64,000 nucleotides of DNA from CAWBUW01 sp963792075 (GTDB lineage: Bacteria; Chloroflexota; Anaerolineae; Anaerolineales; UBA4823), in assembly GCA_963792075.1 (NCBI GenBank), contig CAWBUW010000007.1, forward strand, positions 1 to 64,000. Direction: 5' to 3'. Numbering within the stretch: the stretch's first letter is position 1; every line of letters starts with the position of its first letter. The notes under the pieces are model-generated. The model was not told where the DNA came from and ran no database searches. It saw only the letters and a list, made by a program, of their open reading frames with translations. A program made the position numbers and the translations under genes. Below, piece by piece: positions 33,765 to 42,738 of the stretch.

Positions 33765-35778
33765 CCTGGTGAATATCATATCCAGCCGTTGGCAGAACGT
33801 GCATAGCCGCCGCAAGTGGCTTTCGATCATCAGCGGTAGCCTGATCCTGCTGGGCCTGGCTGCCTCATGGCTGCAAGCCGCCCCGTTGGGCTCAAGCCTG
33901 TACTTCCTGGCTGCGCTCGTCGCCGGGGCGGATATCGCCCTGCGAGCCTGGGCCAGCCTGCGCAACCGCCATGCCAGCATCGAGCTGCTGGTGACCATTG
34001 CCACCCTCGGCGCGCTGTGGATTGGCGAGACCTGGGAGGCTGCCGCGGTAACCTTCCTGTTCATTTTCGGCGCTTACCTGGAAGCGCGCACGCTCAGCCG
34101 CACGCGGGAGGTGTTGGGGAGCCTGTTGGATATGGCGCCAGTGATGGCAACCGTCCTGCGCAATGGCCAGCCAGTGGAAGTCTCTCCACTCGAGGTGCTG
34201 CCTGGTGAGAGTATATTGGTGCGGTCCGGCGCCAAGGTCCCGGTGGACGGCGAAGTGACGGCGGGTTACTCGGCGGTCGACGAAAGCGCTATTACTGGTG
34301 AATCGATGCCTGATGAAAAGTCGCCGGGCACGCGCGTGTTTGCCGGGACGGTGAACGGCAACGGTTTACTCACGGTGCGCGCCACGGGCGTAGGCGCCGA
34401 TACCACATTGGCACGCATCATCCGCCGCGTGGAAGAGGCGCAAGAGACCAAGGCGCCCACGCAGCGCTTCATCGAGCGCTTCGCTCGCTGGTACACGCCA
34501 GCCATCATCGTCCTGAGCCTGGGTGTATATCTCTTCACGCGTGACCTGGAGCTGGCGCTGACGCTGCTGGTGATTGCCTGTCCGGGTGCGTTGGTGATCT
34601 CGACGCCAGTTTCGATCGTGGCGGGGATCGGCCGTGCGGCGAAAGGCGGTATCCTGATCAAGGGAGGCGAGTACCTGGAGAATGCCGGCAAGATCTCGGC
34701 GGTGGCTTTCGATAAGACCGGTACCCTGACCCAGGGCAAACCGCAGGTAGTTGAAATCATCCCGCTCCTTCCAACGGCGATGCCGGTGGCGCTGAGCTTC
34801 TCGCCGCGCGCCGCAGTCCCTGCCGGGGATGGCCCGGAATTGCCCTGGCAGCCTGCAGCGATGGCGGTACAGTTCCCCGTCGCGCTGCCTGCTTCGCACC
34901 AGCTCGGGCGCTGGAGCGAGGCCCAGGCGCAGGTGCTGCACCTGGCGGCTGCTGCCGAAGCAGGCTCCGACCACCCATTAGCGTGGGCCATCGTGCAGGC
35001 CGCGGCGGCAGTGTGTGGGGAACTGCCGCTGGCAGGCCAGGCTGAAAGCGTGCCTGGCAAAGGCCTGCGCGCGGTGGTAGAGGGCCAGGAAGTGTTGATC
35101 GGTTCGCAGGCTTGGCTGAAAGAGTTGGATATTCCGCTGGCGCCGGAGGCGTTGGCGCAGTTGACACAGCTCCAGCGTGGCGGGAAAACTGCGGTGGTGG
35201 TAGCCGCAGGTGGGCAGGCAGTCGGCTTGCTGGGCATCGCCGATACGATCCGGGCAGGCGTGCCTGAAATGCTGCGCCAACTGCAGGCCGCGGGCGTTTC
35301 ACGCCTGGTGATGCTGACCGGCGATGATGCGCAGACCGCACAGGCGATTGCCCGCGCCGCGGGTGTGCAAGAAGTACGCGCCGGGCTGCTGCCCGAAGAA
35401 AAGCTGGCAGAGATCCGCCAATTACAGCAGCAGGGGTACCATGTTGCTATGATTGGGGATGGCATCAATGATGCTCCGGCGTTGGCTGCGGCGGATATCG
35501 GGATCGCCATGGGCGCGGCAGGCTCGGATGTTGCCATCGAGACCGCCGACATCGCGCTCATGTCCGATGATCTGATGAAAGTTCCCGAAGCCATCCGGCT
35601 TTCCCGCGCCGTGCTGCGCAATATCTACCAGAACGTCTTCATTGCCCTGGTCACTGTCAGCCTGCTCCTGCTAGGTGTGCTGTTGGGTGAGGTGAAAATG
35701 GCTGGTGGCATGCTGATCCATGAAGCCTCGGTGCTGATCGTCATCTTGAACGGGATGCGGTTGATGAAAACCGCCTGA
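33739..35778 (+). CDS. Heavy-metal P1B-type ATPase with CPG motif
   Basis: 679 aa metal exporter. Actuator domain (TGESMPDEKSPGTRV), the membrane metal site VIACPGALVISTPVS, phosphorylation site DKTGTLTQGK, nucleotide-binding HP motif GSDHPLAWAI, and GDGINDAPALAAADIGIAMG. The ion site is Cys-Pro-Gly, not the usual Cys-Pro-Cys; VISTP resembles the Zn/Cd/Pb (P1B-2) group. A Pro/Ala-rich insert of about 45 residues lies between the phosphorylation site and the HP motif. The N-terminal HMA domain is on the overlapping upstream gene. Metal likely zinc, cadmium, or an unusual ion. Confidence 0.9.
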   Translation: MNPKSPDFNLVNIISSRWQNVHSRRKWLSIISGSLILLGLAASWLQAAPLGSSLYFLAALVAGADIALRAWASLRNRHASIELLVTIATLGALWIGETWEAAAVTFLFIFGAYLEARTLSRTREVLGSLLDMAPVMATVLRNGQPVEVSPLEVLPGESILVRSGAKVPVDGEVTAGYSAVDESAITGESMPDEKSPGTRVFAGTVNGNGLLTVRATGVGADTTLARIIRRVEEAQETKAPTQRFIERFARWYTPAIIVLSLGVYLFTRDLELALTLLVIACPGALVISTPVSIVAGIGRAAKGGILIKGGEYLENAGKISAVAFDKTGTLTQGKPQVVEIIPLLPTAMPVALSFSPRAAVPAGDGPELPWQPAAMAVQFPVALPASHQLGRWSEAQAQVLHLAAAAEAGSDHPLAWAIVQAAAAVCGELPLAGQAESVPGKGLRAVVEGQEVLIGSQAWLKELDIPLAPEALAQLTQLQRGGKTAVVVAAGGQAVGLLGIADTIRAGVPEMLRQLQAAGVSRLVMLTGDDAQTAQAIARAAGVQEVRAGLLPEEKLAEIRQLQQQGYHVAMIGDGINDAPALAAADIGIAMGAAGSDVAIETADIALMSDDLMKVPEAIRLSRAVLRNIYQNVFIALVTVSLLLLGVLLGEVKMAGGMLIHEASVLIVILNGMRLMKTA

Positions 35779-35792
35779 GCGTATATAGCCCT

Positions 35793-35935
35793 TCGTCACG
35801 GCACTTCCCAGAGCTCAGAGGGCAAATGTGGGGGTGTTTTGCGGGCAAAGCCCGCAAAACACCCCCACAGAACCGCGCCATCACGGCGATTCCTGGGGAG
35901 CTATTCCCAATGAACCCTAATTTCCTGGCAATGGA
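35793..35935. repeat. Composite repeat with 20-bp triloop palindrome (copy A)
   Basis: Central palindrome 35827-35846 / 35850-35869 (loop AAA, apex GCGGGC-AAA-GCCCGC) flanked by CGTCACGGCACTTCCCAGAG on the left and by CACGGCGATTCCTGGG plus CCCAATGAACCCTAAT on the right. The whole unit recurs, with sequence changes, at 49743-49865. MITE-like in layout, no ORF. Confidence 0.85.
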
Positions 35936-35988
35936 TGTAAAATGGTTCTTATGATGGGCAATGCTGGTAATGGAGGGCTATATATTCT

Positions 35989-37440
35989 ATGAGCAAACCC
36001 CGCGTACCTTTGATCTGGTCTCTGCTGATTGCCGTCAATCTCTTCTGGTTGGGGCTGAATATTCGCAATAACGCTGTAGGCACCATTTTTATGCCTTACC
36101 TGGTGGAGAAGTTTGCACCGCCAGAAATGCTCAACACGGCATTGGGGGCGATGCGTACCGCCGGGCTGATCATTGCCATGTTGGTACAGCCGGCCATTGG
36201 CTTGCTCAGCGACCGGTCAACCAGCCGCTTCGGCCGCCGGAGGCCGTTCCTGGCGGTGGGGGTTGTGTTGGACGTGGTTTTCCTGGTCTGGATTGCACTG
36301 GCAGGCGGTTATTGGAGCCTGCTGGCAGCGGTGATGCTGTTCCAGGTATCCTCCAACATCTCGCATGGAGCGCTGCAGGGCCTCATCCCTGACCTGGTGC
36401 CAGAAGAACAGCGCGGGGTGGCTTCAGCGGTCAAGGCAATATTTGAACTTTTACCGGTGGTGCTGTTGGGTATTACTATAGCCCCCCTGGTCGGAGCAGG
36501 CCATTTCGGTTGGGCGGTGGTGGCGACTGGAGCGGCGCTGGTCGTCATCCTGTTAATCACGCTGATCACTGTGCACGAAGCGCCATTAGCTGTACCGGCC
36601 CATACTCCCCTCGCCCCAGAGCTGCTGCGCGTCCTGTGGATGCTGGGCGGCATTTTTGCGGGGGCGGCCTGTGGGCTGGCAATTGGGGCAGCAGTTGGCC
36701 TGCTGGCGGGCCTGGCAACCTGGGCTATCGCCGGAATGGAAACTGCCCGCATCGTCGGGATCGCCATGGGTGGGGTGGTTGCCATGCTGGTAACTGCCCT
36801 CGGCGGCACCTGGGCGGGTGTGCGCCTGGCACTGGGTAAGACCACTTACGATGTGACCAGCTTTCGCTGGTGGGTTGCCAACCGGTTGATGTTCCTGGCT
36901 GCGATCACTTCAATCCAGGGATTTGCTCCGTATTTCTTGATGTACACGTTTCGCACCACGAGCGAGCAGGCGGTCGCCATGACCGGCCAGCTTATTACCG
37001 TGGTGGGAGTGTTCACCCTGCTCAGCGCCATCCCGGCGGGCTGGCTTTCAGATCGTTGGGGCCAGGTGCGCCTGACTGCATTGAGTGGTTTGTTGGCTAC
37101 GGTTGGGACCGGGATCCTGCTCATGACGGTCTGGCAGCCGCAAATGAGCGTGCTGTACCTTGCAGGTGCAGTCCTGGGGCTGGCGACCGGCCTGTTTGTG
37201 ACCATCAATTGGGCCTTGGGGACGCGCCTGGTACCCTCAGAAGAATCGGGCCACTGGTTGGGGGTCTCCAACCTGGCGGGGGCAGGCGCCGGGATGATCG
37301 GCGCCGGGATTGGAGGCCCGCTGGCAGACAGCCTCAACGCCGCCGTTCCGGGGTTGGGCTATTTCACCATCTTTGCCGGTTATGGGCTGCTCTTCTTTTT
37401 CAGCGCAGCCTGCTTGCGGGGCGTCCCCGGGCGCAAGTAA
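35989..37440 (+). CDS. MFS transporter (GPH/SLC45-like)
   Basis: 483 aa, twelve hydrophobic helices. The cytoplasmic loop after helix 2 reads LLSDRSTSRFGRRRPFL, the motif-A form typical of the glycoside-pentoside-hexuronide and sucrose (SLC45) transporters. A second copy of the loop lies near GWLSDRWGQVRL. Inferred substrate: a sugar or glycoside with a cation; not determinable. The acyltransferase-like gene follows after 6 bases. Confidence 0.85.
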   Translation: MSKPRVPLIWSLLIAVNLFWLGLNIRNNAVGTIFMPYLVEKFAPPEMLNTALGAMRTAGLIIAMLVQPAIGLLSDRSTSRFGRRRPFLAVGVVLDVVFLVWIALAGGYWSLLAAVMLFQVSSNISHGALQGLIPDLVPEEQRGVASAVKAIFELLPVVLLGITIAPLVGAGHFGWAVVATGAALVVILLITLITVHEAPLAVPAHTPLAPELLRVLWMLGGIFAGAACGLAIGAAVGLLAGLATWAIAGMETARIVGIAMGGVVAMLVTALGGTWAGVRLALGKTTYDVTSFRWWVANRLMFLAAITSIQGFAPYFLMYTFRTTSEQAVAMTGQLITVVGVFTLLSAIPAGWLSDRWGQVRLTALSGLLATVGTGILLMTVWQPQMSVLYLAGAVLGLATGLFVTINWALGTRLVPSEESGHWLGVSNLAGAGAGMIGAGIGGPLADSLNAAVPGLGYFTIFAGYGLLFFFSAACLRGVPGRK

Positions 37441-37446
37441 AACTGT

Positions 37447-38205
37447 ATGCCTCCTACGTATCCACCGCTTCCACCGGCGCTGCTGCTGCCCGTGATCTGG
37501 ACCGCGCTGCGAGGCGGGCAGCGTTCTTTCCGTCAGGACGCGCTGCGCTGTACTGCTGCACTGCCGTTATCCGTCCTTGGCCGTGAGAATATCCCCCAGG
37601 CTGGGCCAGCCTTGATTGTGATGAACCATTACCACCGCCCCGGTTTCCAGGCATTCTGGTTCAGCCTGGCGATCAGCGCCGTGACGCCGGTGGACATCCA
37701 CTGGACGATGACCGGCGCCTGGACCGACGATGGCACGCTTGGGGCTAAATGGCGCGCTATTCTCAGCCCGCATTTCCTGCCTCGCCTGGCGCGGCTCTAT
37801 GGCTTTACCAGCATGCCTCCCATGCCGCCCCGCCCTCATGAGACCGCCCTGCGCGCCGGGGCAGTGAGGCATTTATTGGACGTAGCCAGGCAGATACCGC
37901 CACCTTTGTTGGCGCTGGCTCCCGAAGGGATGGATAATCCCGCCGGCGGGCTGATGCGCCCGCACCCTGGGGTAGGGAGGCTGCTGGCGCTCCTGGATGG
38001 GTTGGGTTATCCCATCTTTCCGGTAGGGGTGAGCGAAGAGGCTGCCTCGCTGGTCCTGAGCTTTGGCCCCTCGATGTGCCTGGCGCTGCAACCGGGCCTT
38101 GACCCGGCCCAACGCGACCGCCAGGCAGCCGACCAGGTCATGCAGGCCATCGCCGCCCGGCTGCCCGCTGCTTTGCGCGGGGACTACTTTATTCGATCAA
38201 GTTGA
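37447..38205 (+). CDS. PlsC-like acyltransferase, degenerate HX4D box
   Basis: 252 aa. Overall pattern of lysophosphatidic-acid acyltransferases: MNHYHRPGFQAFW stands where NHxxxxD is expected, and ALAPEGMDNPAGG where the EGTR block is. The catalytic Asp of HX4D is not present in its usual place, so activity is uncertain. No membrane helix. Co-transcribed with the MFS gene (6-base gap), and its end overlaps the convergent isomerase-like gene by 17 bases. Confidence 0.55.
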   Translation: MPPTYPPLPPALLLPVIWTALRGGQRSFRQDALRCTAALPLSVLGRENIPQAGPALIVMNHYHRPGFQAFWFSLAISAVTPVDIHWTMTGAWTDDGTLGAKWRAILSPHFLPRLARLYGFTSMPPMPPRPHETALRAGAVRHLLDVARQIPPPLLALAPEGMDNPAGGLMRPHPGVGRLLALLDGLGYPIFPVGVSEEAASLVLSFGPSMCLALQPGLDPAQRDRQAADQVMQAIAARLPAALRGDYFIRSS

Positions 38206-39178
38206 TACAACCCGTATCCAACAGGATCTTCAAGCCGGTTTTGATCTGCTCAGGCGTGTTGAAACTTTGCACTTCCAGGACGCGGTAGGCTTCCGGGGGC
38301 AAATAAGATGCCACCATCCCGAAATCAATATCGCCCAGGCCAGGAGCCAGGTGATCATTGATCCCGGCCACATCGTGAAGGTGAACGCCAATGATGCGGC
38401 TGGCGTAACGCTTCAACCATTCCTGATGCGGGGTAAAGCCGAACCGGTCCAGTACCTGGGCATGGCCGACATCGTACAGGAACCCGATCCGGTCCGGACT
38501 CGCCAGGGTGAGCAGTTCGCTCATCTCGTCAAAGATAGGCATGTCCAGATAATGAAGGCGATTTTCCACGCCGAGGCGGATAGGAAATCGCCTAGAATAG
38601 TCAAGCAGCTCGAGCAAACTTTTTTTGACAGCCTCCAGGTATGGAGCAGAGTGTGAGGCCCGGAATTTAACGAATTGATCTCGTTTGTGGAAAAATTCCG
38701 CAGACTGCCCCTGGCTGGTGTTGAAGAGTTGGCGCATCTCTTCCTCCAGGTTTGTGTCCACCTGTACCTGCCCCGAATGAACCACAACCGTGTGCGCACC
38801 CAGCTCGTGCGCGAAGTCAATACTGCGTTTGATCGAGTCCACGCCCTGCTGGCGGCGCGATTCGTCCGGGGAGGAGATCAACAGGTCTCGCTTCCGTAAG
38901 TCTTCGGACGCGATCACCGCCGGGCAGGGTTCGTGGACGCTGCTGAACTGATAAGCCTTCAGGTCCAGCCCTTCCAGCATGGCAGGCCGGACCTGGTGGT
39001 TCAGCTCGACGCGGGCAAATCCCATGCGCGGCGCGGCGAGAAGAAAATCACCCAACCGGGCGAATTTCTTCATCCCCCACATCGTAGAGAACGAAATATT
39101 GTAGGATGGTGAGGGGATGGGGGAAGCGGTTTTTCCCTTCTTCGCGGGAAAAGAAATGGCATCGGTGTAGTTTGTCAT
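38189..39178 (-). CDS. Xylose-isomerase-like TIM-barrel protein (sugar phosphate isomerase/epimerase)
   Basis: 329 aa, AP-endonuclease-2/xylose-isomerase-like fold. Seen: metal-site motifs AHTVVVHSGQVQ, LGVENRLHY (Glu ligand), GFLYDVGHAQVL (Asp/His), GVHLHDVAGINDHLAPGLGD and YRVLEVQSF. Substrate unknown; family members isomerise or epimerise sugars or inositols. ATG 39178 lies ten bases after a TATAAT on the minus strand, implying a very short leader. The gene may be independent of the ABC transporter upstream. Confidence 0.88.
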   Translation of the reverse strand: MTNYTDAISFPAKKGKTASPIPSPSYNISFSTMWGMKKFARLGDFLLAAPRMGFARVELNHQVRPAMLEGLDLKAYQFSSVHEPCPAVIASEDLRKRDLLISSPDESRRQQGVDSIKRSIDFAHELGAHTVVVHSGQVQVDTNLEEEMRQLFNTSQGQSAEFFHKRDQFVKFRASHSAPYLEAVKKSLLELLDYSRRFPIRLGVENRLHYLDMPIFDEMSELLTLASPDRIGFLYDVGHAQVLDRFGFTPHQEWLKRYASRIIGVHLHDVAGINDHLAPGLGDIDFGMVASYLPPEAYRVLEVQSFNTPEQIKTGLKILLDTGCINLIE

Positions 39179-39188
39179 TTTTATGGTT

Positions 39189-39194
39189 ATTATA
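39189..39194 (-). promoter_or_regulatory. -10 box of the isomerase-like gene
   Basis: TATAAT on the minus strand, ten bases before the ATG, so the transcript would start only a few bases upstream of it. Confidence 0.5.
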
Positions 39195-39215
39195 TGCCAC
39201 AGTAAGGGTCTTTTG

Positions 39216-39249
39216 TGGTGTTCACCCCCACTTGTGGGGGTGAACACCA
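39216..39249. repeat. 16-bp perfect inverted repeat, 2-base loop
   Basis: TGGTGTTCACCCCCAC (39216-39231), TT, then the complement (39234-39249). It lies beside the RNase-P-like fragment. Confidence 0.9.
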
Positions 39250-39257
39250 TGATAAAG

Positions 39258-39330
39258 TCCTTTTTGGACAGCCTGACGCTTACGTCACTCTGGGTAAGGA
39301 CGAGGAAAGTCCAGCCCAAGGTAACTTTTA
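39258..39330 (+). ncRNA. Possible truncated RNase P RNA (rnpB-like) 5' fragment
   Basis: GGACGAGGAAAGTCC at 39298-39312 is the nearly invariant P4/J region of bacterial RNase P RNA, here preceded by a GC-rich lead and followed by AGCCCA. The remaining several hundred bases expected of rnpB are absent: a coding gene begins at 39338. A remnant or chance match. Confidence 0.3.
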
Positions 39331-39337
39331 GCTCGTT

Positions 39338-40642
39338 TTACGGAGCCAGTAGATTAAGCGCGAAGAAGTCGTGGTATGCCTGGACATTATCATAAACAAA
39401 CTTTTCATCCAGAGACCACACAGGTAGGTCCTTGAAAGGTTCCATTGCTTCGACAACTGGGACATCGGTCCGCCCAGATACCTGACCAACCTGGTTCCAG
39501 GGTTTAAATCCATCCGCGCTCAGGGCAAATCTCATGTACAACTTGGCCGCGTTGGGGTGTGGGGCCTGGTTGAGAATGGCCAGATAGTTGTGCTTTTGAA
39601 GCCCGACGACAGGCTGTAACCCAACACAAGGGGCAAAGAACGCTTCCCCGTCGGTGACTTTTCGATACTTGGAATACCAGAATAACCCGAGTATATTGTC
39701 TGTCATGCCTGGGGAGCCCATGACTGCCCACGCTTCGTCGCTGCCGGCAATCATCTGGCTCTGTGCCAGCTTCTTCATCCACAACCAACCGGCATCGGGG
39801 GTATCCTCGCCATAAGCAGAATCCGTGGTCCATTCCTTACCATACAGCGCCTGGTACGCCGCTGCCAGCTCATCGGCATGCTTGGCAACACTGGTCAGCA
39901 TGGCCATATCCGAACCACTCGTGACTGGATCCTTGTTGACGGCGATTTTACCCTTCCACTTTTCATCGGTCGCCTCCCACCAGTTGGAGATCGGGCAGCT
40001 CTGGTTTAATTGGGTGTTGTATAGCCAACCGTACGTTTCAAGACTGTGGGTGAGAATGGGGTTCTGGTTCGCTTCCGGAATTGCTGAAAGCAATTCAGGA
40101 GGGATATACTTCCAGATGTATTCCTTGGGGGCAAATTCCTCTGTAAAATAGGATCCAGAGCCCATGCCAATATCTCCGGTAAAGGCGCCAGCTTCTTGCT
40201 CTTCACGGATCTTGGTGACCTCCGCGTCGGTGCCCATATCGTAAGGTTCAAAGACGATGTCCGGATACAGTGCTGCCCAAGCATCGGCGATATTGGAAAT
40301 TCTTGAAGAGTTGGAGTAGACAACAACTTTCCCCTCCAGCTTTGCCGCCGCCTCGACTGCCGCCCAGTCTTCAGTCTCGGGCTGGTATGGCCCTAAACCA
40401 TATTGCTTGGCCCACTCCTCATTCGCTGTGAGAGGCACTTCGGTGGCCGGCGGTTCCGTAGGGACCGCGGTGGGGGGTTCTGTGGCGGCCGCGGCGGGGG
40501 GTTCCGTAGGAGCTGCGGCAGGTGGTTCTGTAGCGGCTGCAGCAGGGGGTTCCGGAGCAACAGTTGTTGCCGGGGCGCTGCAGGCGCTTAGGACCATGCT
40601 GAATACCAACACCAACATCATCAATTTCATGAACGTTTTCAT
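39338..40642 (-). CDS. ABC transporter solute-binding lipoprotein (family 1)
   Basis: 434 aa. Signal peptide with lipobox LSAC (about residue 20). Then a Pro/Ala/Glu/Thr linker made of five or six EPPAAA-type repeats, and a type II periplasmic-binding fold (GKVVVYSNSSRISNIADAWA, TSGSDMAMLTSVAKHADEL, APHPNAAKLYMRFALS). Known relatives bind iron(III), polyamines or organic anions; ligand unknown. ATG 40642 follows AAGGAGG. The permease gene lies upstream and only a remnant of the ATPase gene lies between. Confidence 0.88.
   Translation of the reverse strand: MKTFMKLMMLVLVFSMVLSACSAPATTVAPEPPAAAATEPPAAAPTEPPAAAATEPPTAVPTEPPATEVPLTANEEWAKQYGLGPYQPETEDWAAVEAAAKLEGKVVVYSNSSRISNIADAWAALYPDIVFEPYDMGTDAEVTKIREEQEAGAFTGDIGMGSGSYFTEEFAPKEYIWKYIPPELLSAIPEANQNPILTHSLETYGWLYNTQLNQSCPISNWWEATDEKWKGKIAVNKDPVTSGSDMAMLTSVAKHADELAAAYQALYGKEWTTDSAYGEDTPDAGWLWMKKLAQSQMIAGSDEAWAVMGSPGMTDNILGLFWYSKYRKVTDGEAFFAPCVGLQPVVGLQKHNYLAILNQAPHPNAAKLYMRFALSADGFKPWNQVGQVSGRTDVPVVEAMEPFKDLPVWSLDEKFVYDNVQAYHDFFALNLLAP
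40446..40565. repeat. About five tandem 24-bp repeats coding a Pro-rich linker
   Basis: Units beginning GGTTCCGTAG or GGTTCTGTGG repeat every 24 bases inside the solute-binding lipoprotein gene and encode TEPPAAA(A/P)-type octapeptides between lipobox and binding domain. Confidence 0.7.
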
Positions 40643-40790
40643 TTCTTCCTCCTTGAATGGTTGGAAAGGGATTGTTTTGAACACGAAGTTCTTTCCATAA
40701 ATGCTTTAATGATTTAGCACCTCCTTTCTGACGAGAATTGCCACCATAGCCGTAACGGAGACGAAACCAGGTTTTTTGCTCTGTTTGTTT

Positions 40791-40874
40791 TCAGGATGCA
40801 ATCAGATTGCCGCTTACCTTGTCGTACAGGTTGATCGTCTCAGGGTTGAATTTCAGCCACACCTTGTCATCCAT
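40791..40874 (-). pseudogene. Remnant of the ABC ATP-binding subunit (TOBE end only)
   Basis: The 27-codon reading DKVWLKFNPETINLYDKVSG resembles the last TOBE segment of FbpC/PotA-like ATPases. Its ATG at 40874 overlaps the permease stop (TAATG), as the ATPase start would in an intact operon, but Walker A, signature and Walker B are all absent. Inferred: a near-complete in-frame deletion. As given the importer has no ATPase at this locus. Confidence 0.6.
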
Positions 40875-42709
40875 TAATATCCAAGGCCTTTTTGGAGGCT
40901 GCCCCCGCGTAAGCGGCCGATGACCCAATTGCCAATCAGGATCGAGACAATCAGAAGAATAATGGTTGCATCTGCTGCCTGAGTATTTCCATTTTCGGTG
41001 TAGCGCATGGTAATACTGGCGAGGACCTGGGTAGCTGGCGTCACCAACAGGATGATGAGAGATAACTCACGCATCGTACTGATGAAAGTCAGCAAAAAGC
41101 CGGAAATAAAACCTTCCCTGGTAAGTGGAAAGAGAATTTTCTGGAAGCGCACCCAGGCGTTCGCTCCTGCCACCTCAGCAGCTTCTTCCAGTTCCCTGCC
41201 GACTTGCAGCATGGCTGAGACCCCTGTACGGCTGGAAAAAGGAAGATTCTTGGCAACCGAAACTACAACCAGTAAGGCAAAGGAGCCATACAAGGCTGGA
41301 ATCGGCCCCACCGATTTTGCAAACATGGAAATGTAAACCGCGCCGAAGGCGATCCCTGGGATCACATAGGGGATAAATGCGAGCTGCTCAATTATCTTGG
41401 ACAGCCTGGTGCCCCGGCCTTTTACGATCGCATAACCGAGAGTCACGCCCAGGATAGCGGAGAAAAATGCGGCGGAAACAGAAAGTTTGATCGAGTTCCA
41501 GGCGGCGCGATAGATAGCCGGGTTCAGGAAAACCCCTGGTAAACCATCCTCAATCGCCGGATCGCTTTTCCCAATCCAATGGTGTAAGGTGAAATTGTCC
41601 AGGCTGTAATCACCAGAAACCCTCATAAAGGTATTCCATAACAAAAGGCCTGCTGGAAGGACGGCGATCAAGATTTCAATCCCGATCACAATTGTGGTCA
41701 GGGTAGCTCTCCAGTTCGCCAACTTGACCTGTTTGATAACGAGACCTCTGCCGCCTATGGTCTCAAAACTCTTTTTTGTCCCAATTGCTTTTTGGTTGAT
41801 GTAGACTGTGACCATTGCCAGGGCGATCAGCATGAGGGCCAATACAAAACCATCTGCATCTGTACCCAGGTTCATATTTGCCCGGATCATGGTCGAAAGC
41901 GTGTAATAATGGGCCGGCACGCCTAAAACATTCGGACCGCCAAAAGTGCCCATGACCCTGGAAAAAGTCATAATGAAACCTGACAAGATAGCCGGCAGGA
42001 TAAGCGGGAAAGTAATTTTTCCTAAAATGCGTCCCCGGCTGGCGCCCATCAACTCGGCCGCTTCCTCAAGATTGGAATCAATGGACATCAACGCCGCGGA
42101 AACAAACAAGAAAAAGAAAGCGTAGTAGTGCAGCCCGCTGCTGATCATGATCGGCAATGGTCCATAGGCGAGCCAGTTAGGCGGACCTTTTCCCAGCAGA
42201 AACTCTAAAATTCCAGGCGCTCCGCCGATCGTCCGATTTTTAAACAATACGGTCCAGGCCATGGCAATGGTCCAGGAGGGCATCATATACGGGAGGATGG
42301 CGAGAACATTAATCAGGTTTCTGCCTGGCATATCTGTGCGGATCACCAACCAGGCTATCGAGCACCCAAGAACCAGAGCAATCAAAGTTGCCCCGGTTGA
42401 GACAACCAGTGAATGCTGCAGGGGGGCATACAGCATTACTGCGCTGATCTTCGAGGTCAGCATTCGACTCCAGTGATAAAAAGTAAAATCCCCGGCGATG
42501 GCCTCAGGATGTGATTTGATATCCCGGTCTTGATAGGTCAGTGTGATCGAAGTCATGCGGTAGAGGGGGATGATGATCAGGTAGATCATCATTAACAGCA
42601 TGATCAACCCCAACAAAACATTGGGGCGGGTTAACCAACGGAGTAACCTGCGGGAAGCGGCAAGCATTCGATTAGATTGAGGTTCTTGAGAAATTGAAGG
42701 AAATGCCAT
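40874..42709 (-). CDS. ABC transporter permease, two fused permease domains (FbpB-like)
   Basis: 611 aa, about twelve helices, two copies of the binding-protein-dependent permease fold. Each copy has an EAA loop: EEAAELMGASRGRILGKITF near residue 215 and EEAAEVAGANAWVRFQKILF near residue 510. Known: such fused permeases serve iron(III), thiamine or phosphonate uptake. Starts 29 bases after the RpiR regulator gene with GGAG upstream; the ATPase partner is only a remnant. Confidence 0.9.
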   Translation of the reverse strand: MAFPSISQEPQSNRMLAASRRLLRWLTRPNVLLGLIMLLMMIYLIIIPLYRMTSITLTYQDRDIKSHPEAIAGDFTFYHWSRMLTSKISAVMLYAPLQHSLVVSTGATLIALVLGCSIAWLVIRTDMPGRNLINVLAILPYMMPSWTIAMAWTVLFKNRTIGGAPGILEFLLGKGPPNWLAYGPLPIMISSGLHYYAFFFLFVSAALMSIDSNLEEAAELMGASRGRILGKITFPLILPAILSGFIMTFSRVMGTFGGPNVLGVPAHYYTLSTMIRANMNLGTDADGFVLALMLIALAMVTVYINQKAIGTKKSFETIGGRGLVIKQVKLANWRATLTTIVIGIEILIAVLPAGLLLWNTFMRVSGDYSLDNFTLHHWIGKSDPAIEDGLPGVFLNPAIYRAAWNSIKLSVSAAFFSAILGVTLGYAIVKGRGTRLSKIIEQLAFIPYVIPGIAFGAVYISMFAKSVGPIPALYGSFALLVVVSVAKNLPFSSRTGVSAMLQVGRELEEAAEVAGANAWVRFQKILFPLTREGFISGFLLTFISTMRELSLIILLVTPATQVLASITMRYTENGNTQAADATIILLIVSILIGNWVIGRLRGGSLQKGLGY

Positions 42710-42738
42710 GGATGTTCTCCTCTTTTTTGGCAGTCTTT

